From UBA5314 sp035560815 (GTDB taxonomy: Bacteria; Bacillota; Syntrophomonadia; Syntrophomonadales; Syntrophomonadaceae): 64,000 nucleotides of DNA. The DNA lies in the NCBI GenBank assembly GCA_035560815.1, contig DATMYR010000008.1:62001-126000 (forward strand), read 5' to 3'. Position numbers and translations under genes: made by a program. How positions within the stretch are numbered: the stretch's first letter is position 1; each line of letters opens with the position of its first letter. A model generated the notes under the pieces. The model was not told the DNA's origin, did no database searches, and saw only the letters and a list, made by a program, of their open reading frames with translations. Positions 16,846 through 25,495 of this stretch are shown piece after piece.

Positions 16846-19491
16846 CTATTTGTTTCTAAGCTTGGCCTGGGCGGCTGCCAGACGCGCCACTGGAATCCGG
16901 TAAGGGGAGCAGCTGACATAGTTGAGTCCGATCAAATGACAGAACTCGATGGAACTTGGCTCACCACCATGCTCACCGCAGATGCCCATCAGCACTCCGG
17001 GTTTGACTTTACGAGCTCCGGCTACAGCCATGCGCATCAATGCTCCCACTCCCTTACGGTCCAGTACCGCAAAAGGATTATCGCTCAGTATTTTCTTTTC
17101 CAGGTATACGGGAATGAACTTGCCCTCGGCATCGTCCCGGCTAAAGCCAAAAGTAGTCTGGGTCAAGTCGTTGGTGCCGAAAGAAAAGAATTCTGCGTGT
17201 TCGGCAATCTCTTCAGCAACCACACAGGCCCGAGGCAGCTCCAGCATGGTGCCTACTGCAAAGTCTAGTTCCACACCCGTTTCTTTCTTGACCGTTTCGT
17301 ATACATCCAGGATCTCAGCTTTCAACATAGCCAATTCAGCCTGATCCATGACCAGAGGGATCTCCACCTCGGCATAGGTCTGAATCCCTTCCTGTTTAAG
17401 ACGTGCGGCGGCTTCGAAAATCCCCCGGGCTTGCATCCGGTATATTTCGGGATAGGTTATGCCCAGGCGGCATCCCCGGTGTCCCAGCATGGGATTGGCT
17501 TCGGACAGGCTATGTATCTTCTTTAACAGGTTTTCCTTTTCCCGAAGGCGGCCGTCGTTGATATTTTCATGCTTCAGTTCGGCGATTTCCAAGAGTAGGG
17601 ATTCATGATCGGGTAAAAACTCGTGTAAAGGTGGATCCAGCAAACGGATGGTCACCGGATAGGGGGACATCGCCTTCAAAATTCCATAAAAATCTTCCCG
17701 TTGGAAGGGAAGTAATTTGGCCAGGGCCTGCTCCCGTTCCTCCAGGTTCTCGGCCAGAATCATTTCCTTAACGTGGGGCAGACGCTCCTGGACCATAAAC
17801 ATGTGTTCGGTACGGCAGAGTCCTATCCCAGTGGCCCCAAACTGACGAGAGCGAGCCGCATCATCGGGGGTGTCAGCGTTGGCCCTAACCTGTAGATCCT
17901 TCATATCATCAGCCCACTTCAGAAGGGTTTCGAATTCATCGGAAAGAGTAGGCTCGATCATGGGCACTTCACCCAGCATAACCCGGCCGGTGGCCCCGTC
18001 TATGGTGATAATGTCGCCTTCTTTGACCGTAAGCCCGTTGACTGTAAACATCCGGGTGGCGCTATCTATCTTGATGCTCTCGCAGCCACACACACAAGGT
18101 TTGCCCATCCCCCGGGCTACCACCGCAGCGTGGGAAGTCATTCCCCCCCGGGAGGTCAAAACCCCCTGAGCATGGATGATCCCGTGAATATCATCAGGAG
18201 TGGTCTCATTGCGGACCATTACCACTTTTTCTCCAGCTCCACCGAATTTTTCGGCTAGATCGGCATCAAAAACGACCTTGCCACTGGCTGCTCCCGGAGA
18301 TGCCGGCAGCCCGGTGGCAATGGCTTCCAACTGTACGCTGGTATCAATCTGCCGGTGCAACAACTGGTTGATAGACTCAGGGTCCACCCGCAGGAGGGCT
18401 TCCTCCTTGCTGATCAATCCCTCATTGACCATATCCACAGCCACCTTGACCGAAGCTTTGGCTGACCGCTTGCCATTACGGGTCTGGAGCATGTAGAGGT
18501 GCCCCTTCTCCACAGTAAATTCTATGTCCTGCAGATCACGGTAGTGGTTCTCCAGCCTCTGGCAGGTGTCGCTAAATTGCTGGTACACTCCAGACAGTTG
18601 ATCCTTCAGCTTGCTGATAGGCATGGGAGTGCGAATACCAGCTACCACATCTTCACCCTGAGCATTGATCAGGAACTCGCCATACAGTTCTTTCTCACCG
18701 GTGGAGGGGTTGCGGGTAAAGGCCACGCCAGTGCCGCTGTCATCGCCCATGTTGCCGAAGGCCATGCACTGTACATTGACTGCGGTTCCCATTTTGTCAT
18801 CAATCTTATTCAAGCGGCGGTAGACAATCGCCCGCTGGTTGTTCCAGGAACCGAAGACAGCCTTAATGGCCATGGTCAATTGCTCCCGTACTTCCTGGGG
18901 AAAATCGAAGCCTTTTTCATGCTTTACCAATGCCTTATATTCTTTAATGAGTTCTTGAAGTTCAGTTGCAGGAATATCGTAATCAAAGATCAGACTGAGT
19001 TTGCGCTTGTATCTTTCTACGATTTCTTCAAAATGAGCGTGATCAAGGTCCAGAACCACATTGCAAAACATCTGGATAAAGCGGCGATAGCAATCATAGG
19101 CGAATCTTTCGTCTCCGGTTAATAAAGCCAAACCCTTTACGGATTCGTCATTCAAGCCCAGGTTTAAGATGGTGTCCATCATTCCGGGCATGGAAACGGC
19201 AGCTCCGGACCGCACCGAAACCAGCAGGGGATTCTGCTGGTCCCCGAAGATCTTCCCCGTTCGTTGTTCCAGTGTCTCCAGCCCCTCAAAGGTCTGGTCC
19301 AGCATACCCTGGGGGAACTGGCTTCCCGAAGCCAGGTAGTCATTGCAGGCCTCGGTACTTATGGTAAAACCAGGCGGAACCGGCAGTCCTATCAAAGTCA
19401 TCTCAGCCAGGTTGGCTCCTTTTCCTCCCAGAAGAGAACGCATGTCTGATTTCCCTTCCTCAAACAGGTATACATATTTGTGGCTAGACAT
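16846..19491 (-). CDS. ppdK: Pyruvate, phosphate dikinase
   Basis: This 881-residue PPDK interconverts pyruvate + ATP + Pi and PEP + AMP + PPi. The N-terminal ATP-grasp domain contains GGKGANLAEM; the swivelling phosphohistidine domain has GGMTSHAAVVARGMGKPCV with the catalytic His; the C-terminal PEP/pyruvate TIM barrel has GLCRTEHMF and GICGEHGG, and YVSCSPYRIPVARLAAAQA with the active-site Cys. The full family length is present. It overlaps ppsR by 8 bases, so its regulator is translated just before it. In anaerobes it serves gluconeogenesis or PPi-linked glycolysis. Confidence 0.97.
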   Translation of the reverse strand: MSSHKYVYLFEEGKSDMRSLLGGKGANLAEMTLIGLPVPPGFTISTEACNDYLASGSQFPQGMLDQTFEGLETLEQRTGKIFGDQQNPLLVSVRSGAAVSMPGMMDTILNLGLNDESVKGLALLTGDERFAYDCYRRFIQMFCNVVLDLDHAHFEEIVERYKRKLSLIFDYDIPATELQELIKEYKALVKHEKGFDFPQEVREQLTMAIKAVFGSWNNQRAIVYRRLNKIDDKMGTAVNVQCMAFGNMGDDSGTGVAFTRNPSTGEKELYGEFLINAQGEDVVAGIRTPMPISKLKDQLSGVYQQFSDTCQRLENHYRDLQDIEFTVEKGHLYMLQTRNGKRSAKASVKVAVDMVNEGLISKEEALLRVDPESINQLLHRQIDTSVQLEAIATGLPASPGAASGKVVFDADLAEKFGGAGEKVVMVRNETTPDDIHGIIHAQGVLTSRGGMTSHAAVVARGMGKPCVCGCESIKIDSATRMFTVNGLTVKEGDIITIDGATGRVMLGEVPMIEPTLSDEFETLLKWADDMKDLQVRANADTPDDAARSRQFGATGIGLCRTEHMFMVQERLPHVKEMILAENLEEREQALAKLLPFQREDFYGILKAMSPYPVTIRLLDPPLHEFLPDHESLLLEIAELKHENINDGRLREKENLLKKIHSLSEANPMLGHRGCRLGITYPEIYRMQARGIFEAAARLKQEGIQTYAEVEIPLVMDQAELAMLKAEILDVYETVKKETGVELDFAVGTMLELPRACVVAEEIAEHAEFFSFGTNDLTQTTFGFSRDDAEGKFIPVYLEKKILSDNPFAVLDRKGVGALMRMAVAGARKVKPGVLMGICGEHGGEPSSIEFCHLIGLNYVSCSPYRIPVARLAAAQAKLRNK

Positions 19492-20305
19492 TGCTCGACC
19501 TCCTATAATAGATTTCTAATATTTTGCTGGCTGTCTCTTCTACCGCTCGATTCGTCACATCGATGACCGGGCAGCCCAGTTTCTTCATAATCTTGTCCGA
19601 AAATTCCAATTCCTCTTCGATACGGCTGGGATTGGCATAGGTTGCCTGGCCGGCCAGTCCCAGAGTCTTCAGGCGTTCGGTCCGTATCTGGTTTAAAAGC
19701 TCCTGACGAATGGTGAGGCCGATAATTTTGCCCCGTTCCGCACTGTAGAGCTCCTCTGGAGGGTTGACCTCAGGAACCAGCGGAACATTGGCTACCTTGA
19801 TCCTTTTATGGGCTAAATACATGGAAAGAGGTGTCTTGGAGGTTCGCGATACGCCTACCAGGACGATGTCAGCTAGTTCGATACCTCGAGGATCTTTGCC
19901 GTCATCATAACGCACTGCAAACTCCACTGCTTCCACCCGCCGGTAATACATCTCATCGATCTTGCGCAGGAGTCCCGGTTCTCTTTTGGGCTCTATCTGA
20001 CTGGCCTGCTTCAAGCCATTGATCAGAGGGCCCAGGATGTCCACGCACACCACCCCAGCCTCCAGCGCCTTGACCTGCAGGTGATGAGCCAGTTCATCGA
20101 CCACCAGGGTGTAAGCAATGACGAAATGATTATCGGCCGCATGGCCTACGATTTCGTCAAGGGTATCAATATCGGAAATATTGGGTATCTGTCTGATTTC
20201 CATATCACCCGAATTAAACTGGCTGGCTGCAGCTCTCACAACCATCTCCGCTGTCTCGCCAATGGAGTCCGATACTACATAGACCCCGGGTAAATGATGG
20301 GTCAA
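19484..20305 (-). CDS. ppsR: PPDK regulatory protein (kinase/pyrophosphorylase)
   Basis: This DUF299-family bifunctional enzyme phosphorylates PPDK on a threonine next to the catalytic histidine using ADP, switching it off, and reverses this with phosphate. The P-loop-like GVSRTSKTPLSMYLA is at about residues 146-160. The TTG at 20305 follows AGGAGG by 6 bases and gives 273 residues, the usual size; the longer frame to 20341 is not needed. It lies between ccpN and ppdK, which identifies PPDK rather than PEP synthase as its target. Confidence 0.93.
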   Translation of the reverse strand: MTHHLPGVYVVSDSIGETAEMVVRAAASQFNSGDMEIRQIPNISDIDTLDEIVGHAADNHFVIAYTLVVDELAHHLQVKALEAGVVCVDILGPLINGLKQASQIEPKREPGLLRKIDEMYYRRVEAVEFAVRYDDGKDPRGIELADIVLVGVSRTSKTPLSMYLAHKRIKVANVPLVPEVNPPEELYSAERGKIIGLTIRQELLNQIRTERLKTLGLAGQATYANPSRIEEELEFSDKIMKKLGCPVIDVTNRAVEETASKILEIYYRRSSNV

Positions 20306-20356
20306 ATTGAAACCTCCTATCATAAACCATTGTTCGCCCAAATCATTTTTGCAGCA

Positions 20357-21004
20357 TTATAAGCTAGCCAAATCCAGGAATAAGCGGGCGATGTTGGTCT
20401 TGGATATCTTGCCTACAACTTCCAGCCGCTCTTCCCCTTCATTATCTTTCAAATCTCTGACCACAGGAAGACTGTCAACTTCGTGTTCCACGATCTTACG
20501 CACTACATCGACCACCGTCTCCTCCAAAGTAGCTGTAACCACATTGGGCATGCGGGTCATAATAACACTGACTGGAACCCGGTGTATATCGGCCTGCCCC
20601 AGGGTCGTCTTGAGAAAATCCTTGCGTGAAACCACGCCGCTCAAATAATTGTCTGCATCCACCACATAAATGCTGCCGGTGTCCTCAACAAAGAGGCTGA
20701 CCACGGCATCGTAGATGCTGCAGTTCTCCTTTACCACCACCGGCATGGACTGGAGATCCCGCACCCGGTACTGGTTTAAAATCCTGCGCAATTCGGTATT
20801 GGATCCCTGGTTTTTAAAGGTATACCCTACTCGGGGTTTGGCTTCCAGGAAGCCGGACATGGTAAGAACTGCCAGGTCGGGCCGTAAAGCAGCCCTGGTC
20901 ACCCTTAACATTTCAGCAATCTTTTCACCGGTTATGGGTTCATGGGTTTTAACAATGTCCATGATTCGCGCCTGTCGATCACTGAGTTCGATAATATTCA
21001 CCAC
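20357..21004 (-). CDS. ccpN: CcpN-like repressor (HTH plus two CBS domains)
   Basis: This 215-residue protein has an N-terminal winged helix (RQARIMDIVKTHEPITGEKIAE...VTRAALRPDLAVL, about 10-60) and two CBS nucleotide-binding domains (about 80-135 and 145-210). It matches CcpN/YqzB of B. subtilis, a repressor of gluconeogenic genes that senses nucleotide status through its CBS pair. The order glyS-ccpN-ppsR is the B. subtilis order. Here ppdK follows at once, so an obvious candidate target lies in the same cluster. Confidence 0.9.
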   Translation of the reverse strand: MVNIIELSDRQARIMDIVKTHEPITGEKIAEMLRVTRAALRPDLAVLTMSGFLEAKPRVGYTFKNQGSNTELRRILNQYRVRDLQSMPVVVKENCSIYDAVVSLFVEDTGSIYVVDADNYLSGVVSRKDFLKTTLGQADIHRVPVSVIMTRMPNVVTATLEETVVDVVRKIVEHEVDSLPVVRDLKDNEGEERLEVVGKISKTNIARLFLDLASL

Positions 21005-21088
21005 CCAATTATGCTATACTTTTTGGGTTAATCAATATTAATTATATATGCTAAATCGCTCCAGCAACATCCTGTTTGCAAAATATTT

Positions 21089-23155
21089 TTAAAATACCAG
21101 CTTCCCAAAATCCGCCACCTGGTTGCACAGCTCGGCGATCGACTTCAACAATCCCAGGCGGGCCGCCTTAAGCTCCTGGTTTTCGACCATCACCATCACC
21201 GAGTTGAAAAAAAGGTCGACTGCCGGACGCAGCGTAGACAATTTTTCTAAAGCCTGGCTGTACAAAGCCTTATCAAGACTGTCGGTCACGTCTTTTTTAA
21301 GTGATTGGAACGTACGGTTAAGTTCGATTTCACTGGGATCTTCCAGGACGGTTTCATCTATCAGTGGGCTTTCCCATTTACGAGACAGATTGTGGGCGCG
21401 GTTGTAGACGACCATAAAATCCTGTAAACGGGTGCTCTGTTTGAAATCCTGTACCGTCTTCACCCGCACATACACATCCCTTACATCCCGCAGGGCTCGT
21501 TGCAAGACGGCATCAATTACATCATATGAAAATCCCCGGTCCAACAGTACTCCCCGCAGGCGCTGGAGAATGAAGTCCAAAACCTCACGGGTTGTATCTT
21601 CCCGGCTGTTTTCCGGTTGGATGGCAGAGAAATTGTCATAAGCTGCAGCAATGCATTCTTTCAGATCCAGATCCAGAGACCTTCCTAAAATGATATTCAC
21701 AATACCCAGAGCCTGGCGGCGTAAAGCGTAAGGGTCCTGAGAGCCACTGGGTTTTATGCCGATGGCAAAACAGCCCACCAGATTATCTAATTTCTCGGCC
21801 AGGCTTAGGGAGATGCCGGTGCCGGTGGCGGGCAATTCATCAGCAGCGAAACGCGGCAGGTAATGCTCTAGAATGGCTTCCGCCAATTCTGTTTCCTCAC
21901 CATGCTGCAAAGCATAATAACGCCCCATGATACCCTGCAATTCAGGGAATTCGTACACCATAGCGCTGAGCAAGTCGGCCTTGCAAAGTCCAGCCGCTCT
22001 TTCCAAGCGATTCTTATCACTCATCCCCATGGTAGCGCCTAAAAAGACAGCCAACTTCTTAAGTCGCTCGACTTTATCCTGCAGGCTGCCCAGCCGTTCG
22101 TGGAAAAGAACATTCTTCAGGCCGCCGGCCATTTGCTCCAGGGGCTCTTTGGTATCCTCATTCCAAAAGAACAAAGCATCTTCCAGGCGCGCTTTTAAAA
22201 CTCTCTGGTTTCCGGCTCGTACTTCATCCAGATTGTAGTCCGTGCCATTACGCACAGCGATAAAACCGGGCAGCAGATGTCCTTCAGGGCTGAAAACCGG
22301 GAAATAGCGCTGATGTTCGATCATACTGGTTGTAAGCACCTCCGGAGGTACGGTCAGATAAGAGGAGGAGAAGGCCCCGTAAAAGGCAGTAGGATATTCC
22401 ACCAGGAAAGCAACTTCCTCCAATAGATCCGGATTCTCCATGGGTTCACCTCCGGCTGCCGCTGCTGCCTGCCGGACCTGATCCCAGATCAATGCCTGGC
22501 GGCGATCCTGGTCAAGAATTACAAAATGCTCTTCCAGGAGGGCAAAATAGTGCTGAATATCTTTCACCGGCTGCGGGCCGTTAGATAGGAAGCGATGCCC
22601 ATAGGTCACCGGGCTGCTCTTGATATTTTCAATTTGCAGATCCAGCGGCTGATCTCCATACAAGGCCAAAAGCCAGCGTATAGGCCGAGCAAATCGAGTG
22701 TTGAAATAAGCCCAGCGCATAGATTTAGGGAAGGGTAGGGCCTGGATCAACGACTGCAGCAGATCAGGGAGCAGTTTCCGGCTCTCTTTGCCTTTATCCC
22801 GTTTGAGGGCGAAAAGATACTCTATACCCTCCACGCCTTGAATCACTAATTCGGAAAAATCCATGCCCTGCCCCCGGGCAAAACCCAGACCTGCTTTGGT
22901 GGGCTGCCCCTGCGGGTCGATGGCAATGCTCTTCTTGGGACCGCGGTTCTCGATAGCAGCATCTTCCTGTGCTTCTGCCAGGCCTTGTACAAAAAGGACC
23001 AGCCGTCGGGGTGTCCCGTAGACCGTAATCTTGGAATAAGGTAGACGCGCTTCGTTTATCTTTTGTCCGGCCAGGTCCGCAAGAGCCTGGAGGGCTCCCG
23101 GCATATATGCTGAAGGAATTTCTTCCACACCAATTTCCAGAAGTAGATCTTGCAT
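21089..23155 (-). CDS. glyS: Glycyl-tRNA synthetase beta subunit
   Basis: This 688-residue beta subunit of the heterotetrameric bacterial glycyl-tRNA synthetase begins LLLEIGVEEIPSAYMPGAL, the family hallmark. It has the internal HD-like and C-terminal anticodon-binding DALR-type region. It recognises tRNA-Gly while the alpha subunit activates glycine. It begins 2 bases after glyQ ends, and the full length is present. Confidence 0.97.
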   Translation of the reverse strand: MQDLLLEIGVEEIPSAYMPGALQALADLAGQKINEARLPYSKITVYGTPRRLVLFVQGLAEAQEDAAIENRGPKKSIAIDPQGQPTKAGLGFARGQGMDFSELVIQGVEGIEYLFALKRDKGKESRKLLPDLLQSLIQALPFPKSMRWAYFNTRFARPIRWLLALYGDQPLDLQIENIKSSPVTYGHRFLSNGPQPVKDIQHYFALLEEHFVILDQDRRQALIWDQVRQAAAAAGGEPMENPDLLEEVAFLVEYPTAFYGAFSSSYLTVPPEVLTTSMIEHQRYFPVFSPEGHLLPGFIAVRNGTDYNLDEVRAGNQRVLKARLEDALFFWNEDTKEPLEQMAGGLKNVLFHERLGSLQDKVERLKKLAVFLGATMGMSDKNRLERAAGLCKADLLSAMVYEFPELQGIMGRYYALQHGEETELAEAILEHYLPRFAADELPATGTGISLSLAEKLDNLVGCFAIGIKPSGSQDPYALRRQALGIVNIILGRSLDLDLKECIAAAYDNFSAIQPENSREDTTREVLDFILQRLRGVLLDRGFSYDVIDAVLQRALRDVRDVYVRVKTVQDFKQSTRLQDFMVVYNRAHNLSRKWESPLIDETVLEDPSEIELNRTFQSLKKDVTDSLDKALYSQALEKLSTLRPAVDLFFNSVMVMVENQELKAARLGLLKSIAELCNQVADFGKLVF

Positions 23156-23157
23156 GA

Positions 23158-24066
23158 TTATACCCCCTCACCATTTAGGAATTGCTGTCTTAAGCCTTCG
23201 TCTTTTAAGAGTGGATAGCCCAGGTTCTTGCGCTGGGCCAGGTACTCACCGGCGACCAGGCGAGCCAGGTTGCGCACCCGCCCGATATACCCGGTGCGCT
23301 CGGTAACGCTGATCGCTCCCCTGGCATCCAGGAGATTGAATAGATGGGAGCACTTTAAGACATAGTCATAAGCCGGTTGAACCAGGTGCAGGGAGGCAAC
23401 GTTGATGGCTTCCTTTTCGCAAATGGTAAACATGGTGGTCAGTGCTGCCACATCAGCCGCTTCAAAATTGTAATGAGAATAGTCCACTTCAGTCTGGTGA
23501 TGCACATCGGCATAACTGATGCCATCCACCCACTGAATGTCATAAACACTCTCTTTATTCTGGATGTACATAGCAATTCTTTCTATCCCGTAGGTAATCT
23601 CAGCACAGACCGGATAACAGTCAAAGCCCCCACACTGCTGGAAATAGGTAAACTGTGTAATCTCCATGCCGTCCAGCCACACCTCCCAGCCCAACCCCCA
23701 GGCCCCCAGGGTGGGCGACTCCCAGTTGTCCTCTACAAAACGTATATCATGTTTTTGGGGATCAATACCCAGTTCCTTCAGGCTGTTCAAGTACAGATCA
23801 ATAACATTGTCTGGTGAAGGCTTGAGGATCACCTGATATTGGTAATAATGCTGCAGACGGTTGGGGTTTTCCCCATAGCGTCCATCGGTAGGGCGCCGGG
23901 AAGGCTCAACATAAGCAACTTTCCATGGTTCTGGTCCCAAAGCGCGTAAAAAGGTAGCTGGATTCATAGTGCCGGCACCTTTTTCAACATCGTAAGGCTG
24001 TTGAATGATGCATCCCTGCTGGCCCCAGTATTTCTGGAGTCCAAGAATCAAATCCTGAAAATTCAT
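23158..24066 (-). CDS. glyQ: Glycyl-tRNA synthetase alpha subunit
   Basis: This 302-residue class II catalytic subunit activates glycine with ATP. It begins NFQDLILGLQKYW, then has GCIIQQPYDVEKGAGTMNP and the class II motif FLRALGPEPWKVAYVEPSRRPTDGRYGENPNR-type block (about residues 39-70), and WEVWLDGMEITQFTYFQQ. The start ATG follows GGAGGAAAG. A T-box leader lies directly upstream, so expression should rise when tRNA-Gly is uncharged. Confidence 0.97.
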   Translation of the reverse strand: MNFQDLILGLQKYWGQQGCIIQQPYDVEKGAGTMNPATFLRALGPEPWKVAYVEPSRRPTDGRYGENPNRLQHYYQYQVILKPSPDNVIDLYLNSLKELGIDPQKHDIRFVEDNWESPTLGAWGLGWEVWLDGMEITQFTYFQQCGGFDCYPVCAEITYGIERIAMYIQNKESVYDIQWVDGISYADVHHQTEVDYSHYNFEAADVAALTTMFTICEKEAINVASLHLVQPAYDYVLKCSHLFNLLDARGAISVTERTGYIGRVRNLARLVAGEYLAQRKNLGYPLLKDEGLRQQFLNGEGV

Positions 24067-24177
24067 CTCGTCTTTCCTCCTCCTAACAGATAAATGGATG
24101 CTGGTTGAGGCCGCCAGATCTAGTATTCAGCCGGCTGCCCACCTGTTGCGCTCCTGGGGTTTTATTGTTTTTTCCCA

Positions 24178-24400
24178 TAAAAAAACCGTCCCCTGTGCAG
24201 GGACGGGAATTCCCGCGGTTCCACCCTGATTGGCAAACGCCCACCTCATCGGATCAGGTTTTACTCACCTTCTAGAGGCTTTCCTCCTGCAGCTCCAAAG
24301 CGCCTTCGGAAAAAAATCCTTACCGGCTCCCAGCTGCCCCGGTTCTCTTCAAAGGATTTCGCTTTCCTACTCCTCTTCTTCATCACCAAACGATTAATTT
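24178..24400 (-). promoter_or_regulatory. Glycine T-box leader upstream of glyQ
   Basis: Reading the minus strand there is an AGAGA/GGGCAGCTGGGAGCC stem I apical region, a GAA-GGC triplet (GGC at 24302-24304) where the specifier is expected, the invariant T-box AGGGTGGAACCGCGGG (24214-24229), and a terminator CCGTCCC...GGGACGG (24186-24206) followed by seven T. GGC is a glycine codon, matching glyQS. The exact 5' end is approximate. Confidence 0.9.
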
Positions 24401-24496
24401 CATAATTAGTTTACCTATATGCCCCATGCTTGTCAAATGCTCGAACCCTGGCATTCCAGAGTAAGCCAGATACCTAATATATTTAGAAAGGCAAAT

Positions 24497-24521
24497 TCCA
24501 GAAGTTTCCTTCTGGAATTTG
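24497..24521. terminator. Hairpin, possible terminator
   Basis: A near-perfect TTCCAGAAG/CTTCTGGAA hairpin lies 30 bases past the end of the small basic gene on the minus strand. T enrichment after it is weak. Confidence 0.4.
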
Positions 24522-24552
24522 GGTGTTGATGAACGCAAATAAATTGTCTACC

Positions 24553-24687
24553 CTATTTTTTGTTTTTTTTGGTCTTGCTCCCCGGGATTCCCGTTGAGTC
24601 GCTGTCGTGTTGGTCCTCAATCCTTTTCGCCCCATTATCAGAGATCTTACTATCTTTTTTATCCTTGCTACCCTTTTTTCCCGCCAA
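24553..24687 (-). CDS. Small Lys/Asp-rich hydrophilic protein (44 aa)
   Basis: A TTG start at 24687 stands 9 bases after GAGGAGG and opens a 44-codon frame beginning MAGKKGSKDKKD and ending in a Lys/Asn run. The product is very polar, has no cysteine and no membrane segment, and looks intrinsically disordered. The frame is open further upstream (to 24861), but codons there look unlike coding DNA and the ribosome site supports the short form. No family is recognised. A small spore or nucleic-acid-binding protein is only a guess. Confidence 0.4.
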   Translation of the reverse strand: MAGKKGSKDKKDSKISDNGAKRIEDQHDSDSTGIPGSKTKKNKK

Positions 24688-24869
24688 AATCTCAACCTCC
24701 TCAAACGAATTTACTTGGTCCCTATCACTATTATTCCACCGGTTAGATATTTTATTATCAAGAGAAATCCGATGGAAATATCCATATTTTATTACATATA
24801 TTGTTTTTACATACAACGCATCATGACATTGATGAATCCGTCTTGCTGCTCTTCTCTTCATATATTATG

Positions 24870-24992
24870 ATGTTTTTAGTAGAGATAAAAACACAGTCCG
24901 GTTGGTAGTCCGGACGCGCGGCTTTTCCCTGACACCGTGCCAGTAACCTGCCCCCTCCCGGGTCGTCCCTTCTCTGCTTCACAGCAAAGGAG
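24870..24992 (+). promoter_or_regulatory. Probable yjdF (azaaromatic-sensing) riboswitch
   Basis: A GC-rich, strongly structured leader sits between AT-rich DNA and the yjdF gene. It includes a GTCCGG...CCGGAC hairpin region and a segment that could cover the AAGGAGG site. The yjdF riboswitch class sits in this position before yjdF genes. The class is assigned from context and structured appearance, not from a covariance match. Confidence 0.5.
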
Positions 24993-25000
24993 GGTATGGA

Positions 25001-25429
25001 ATGGATGAGATTGAGGTGATGGTTAAACTCAGTGTGTTTTATGAAGAACCCTATTGGGTAGGTCTCTTTGAAAAACAATCCCAGGGGAAGTATTCAGTTT
25101 GCCGAGTGGTGTTCGGTCCTGAACCCCGCATCGATCAGATATTGCAACTGATTTATGAACGGTATCATGAACTGAAATTCAGCCTGCCCCACAGAGAAAA
25201 GTCGTTTCCGGCCCCGGGTACTATGAACCCCAAAAGACGTCAGCGGGCTATAGCACATGAAATGGCTCATATAGGGCGGAGCACCAGAGCTCAGGAAGCG
25301 CTGCAGGAGCAACGGGAGGCCTTGAAGTTGGAAAGACGGCAGGTAAGTAGTAAGGAAAAAGAAGAAGCGGCCCGGCAAAAGTATATCTTGAAGCAATTAA
25401 AGAAAAAGGATAAGAAAAAAGGCCATTAA
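25001..25429 (+). CDS. yjdF: YjdF family protein (DUF2992)
   Basis: This 142-residue protein has an N-terminal alpha/beta part (VKLSVFYEEPYWVGLFE, VCRVVFGPEP) and a highly charged coiled-coil tail (about residues 85-142, rich in Lys/Glu/Arg/Gln). This is the YjdF / DUF2992 arrangement, whose biochemical function is not established. ATG 25001 is 6 bases after AAGGAGGG; a nearer ATG at 24996 is out of frame. The upstream leader and lone position suggest control by a small-molecule-sensing RNA. Confidence 0.85.
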   Translation: MDEIEVMVKLSVFYEEPYWVGLFEKQSQGKYSVCRVVFGPEPRIDQILQLIYERYHELKFSLPHREKSFPAPGTMNPKRRQRAIAHEMAHIGRSTRAQEALQEQREALKLERRQVSSKEKEEAARQKYILKQLKKKDKKKGH

Positions 25430-25495
25430 ACAACAGCCGGCTGGCGGGGCCAAAACCCGCCAGCAACATTTTTCTCACCCTATTTCACTCTGGTT

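Noticed and set aside
18499..19122. 207-codon plus-strand frame inside ppdK
   Set aside because: It is antisense to a full-length, conserved PPDK and lacks a ribosome site.
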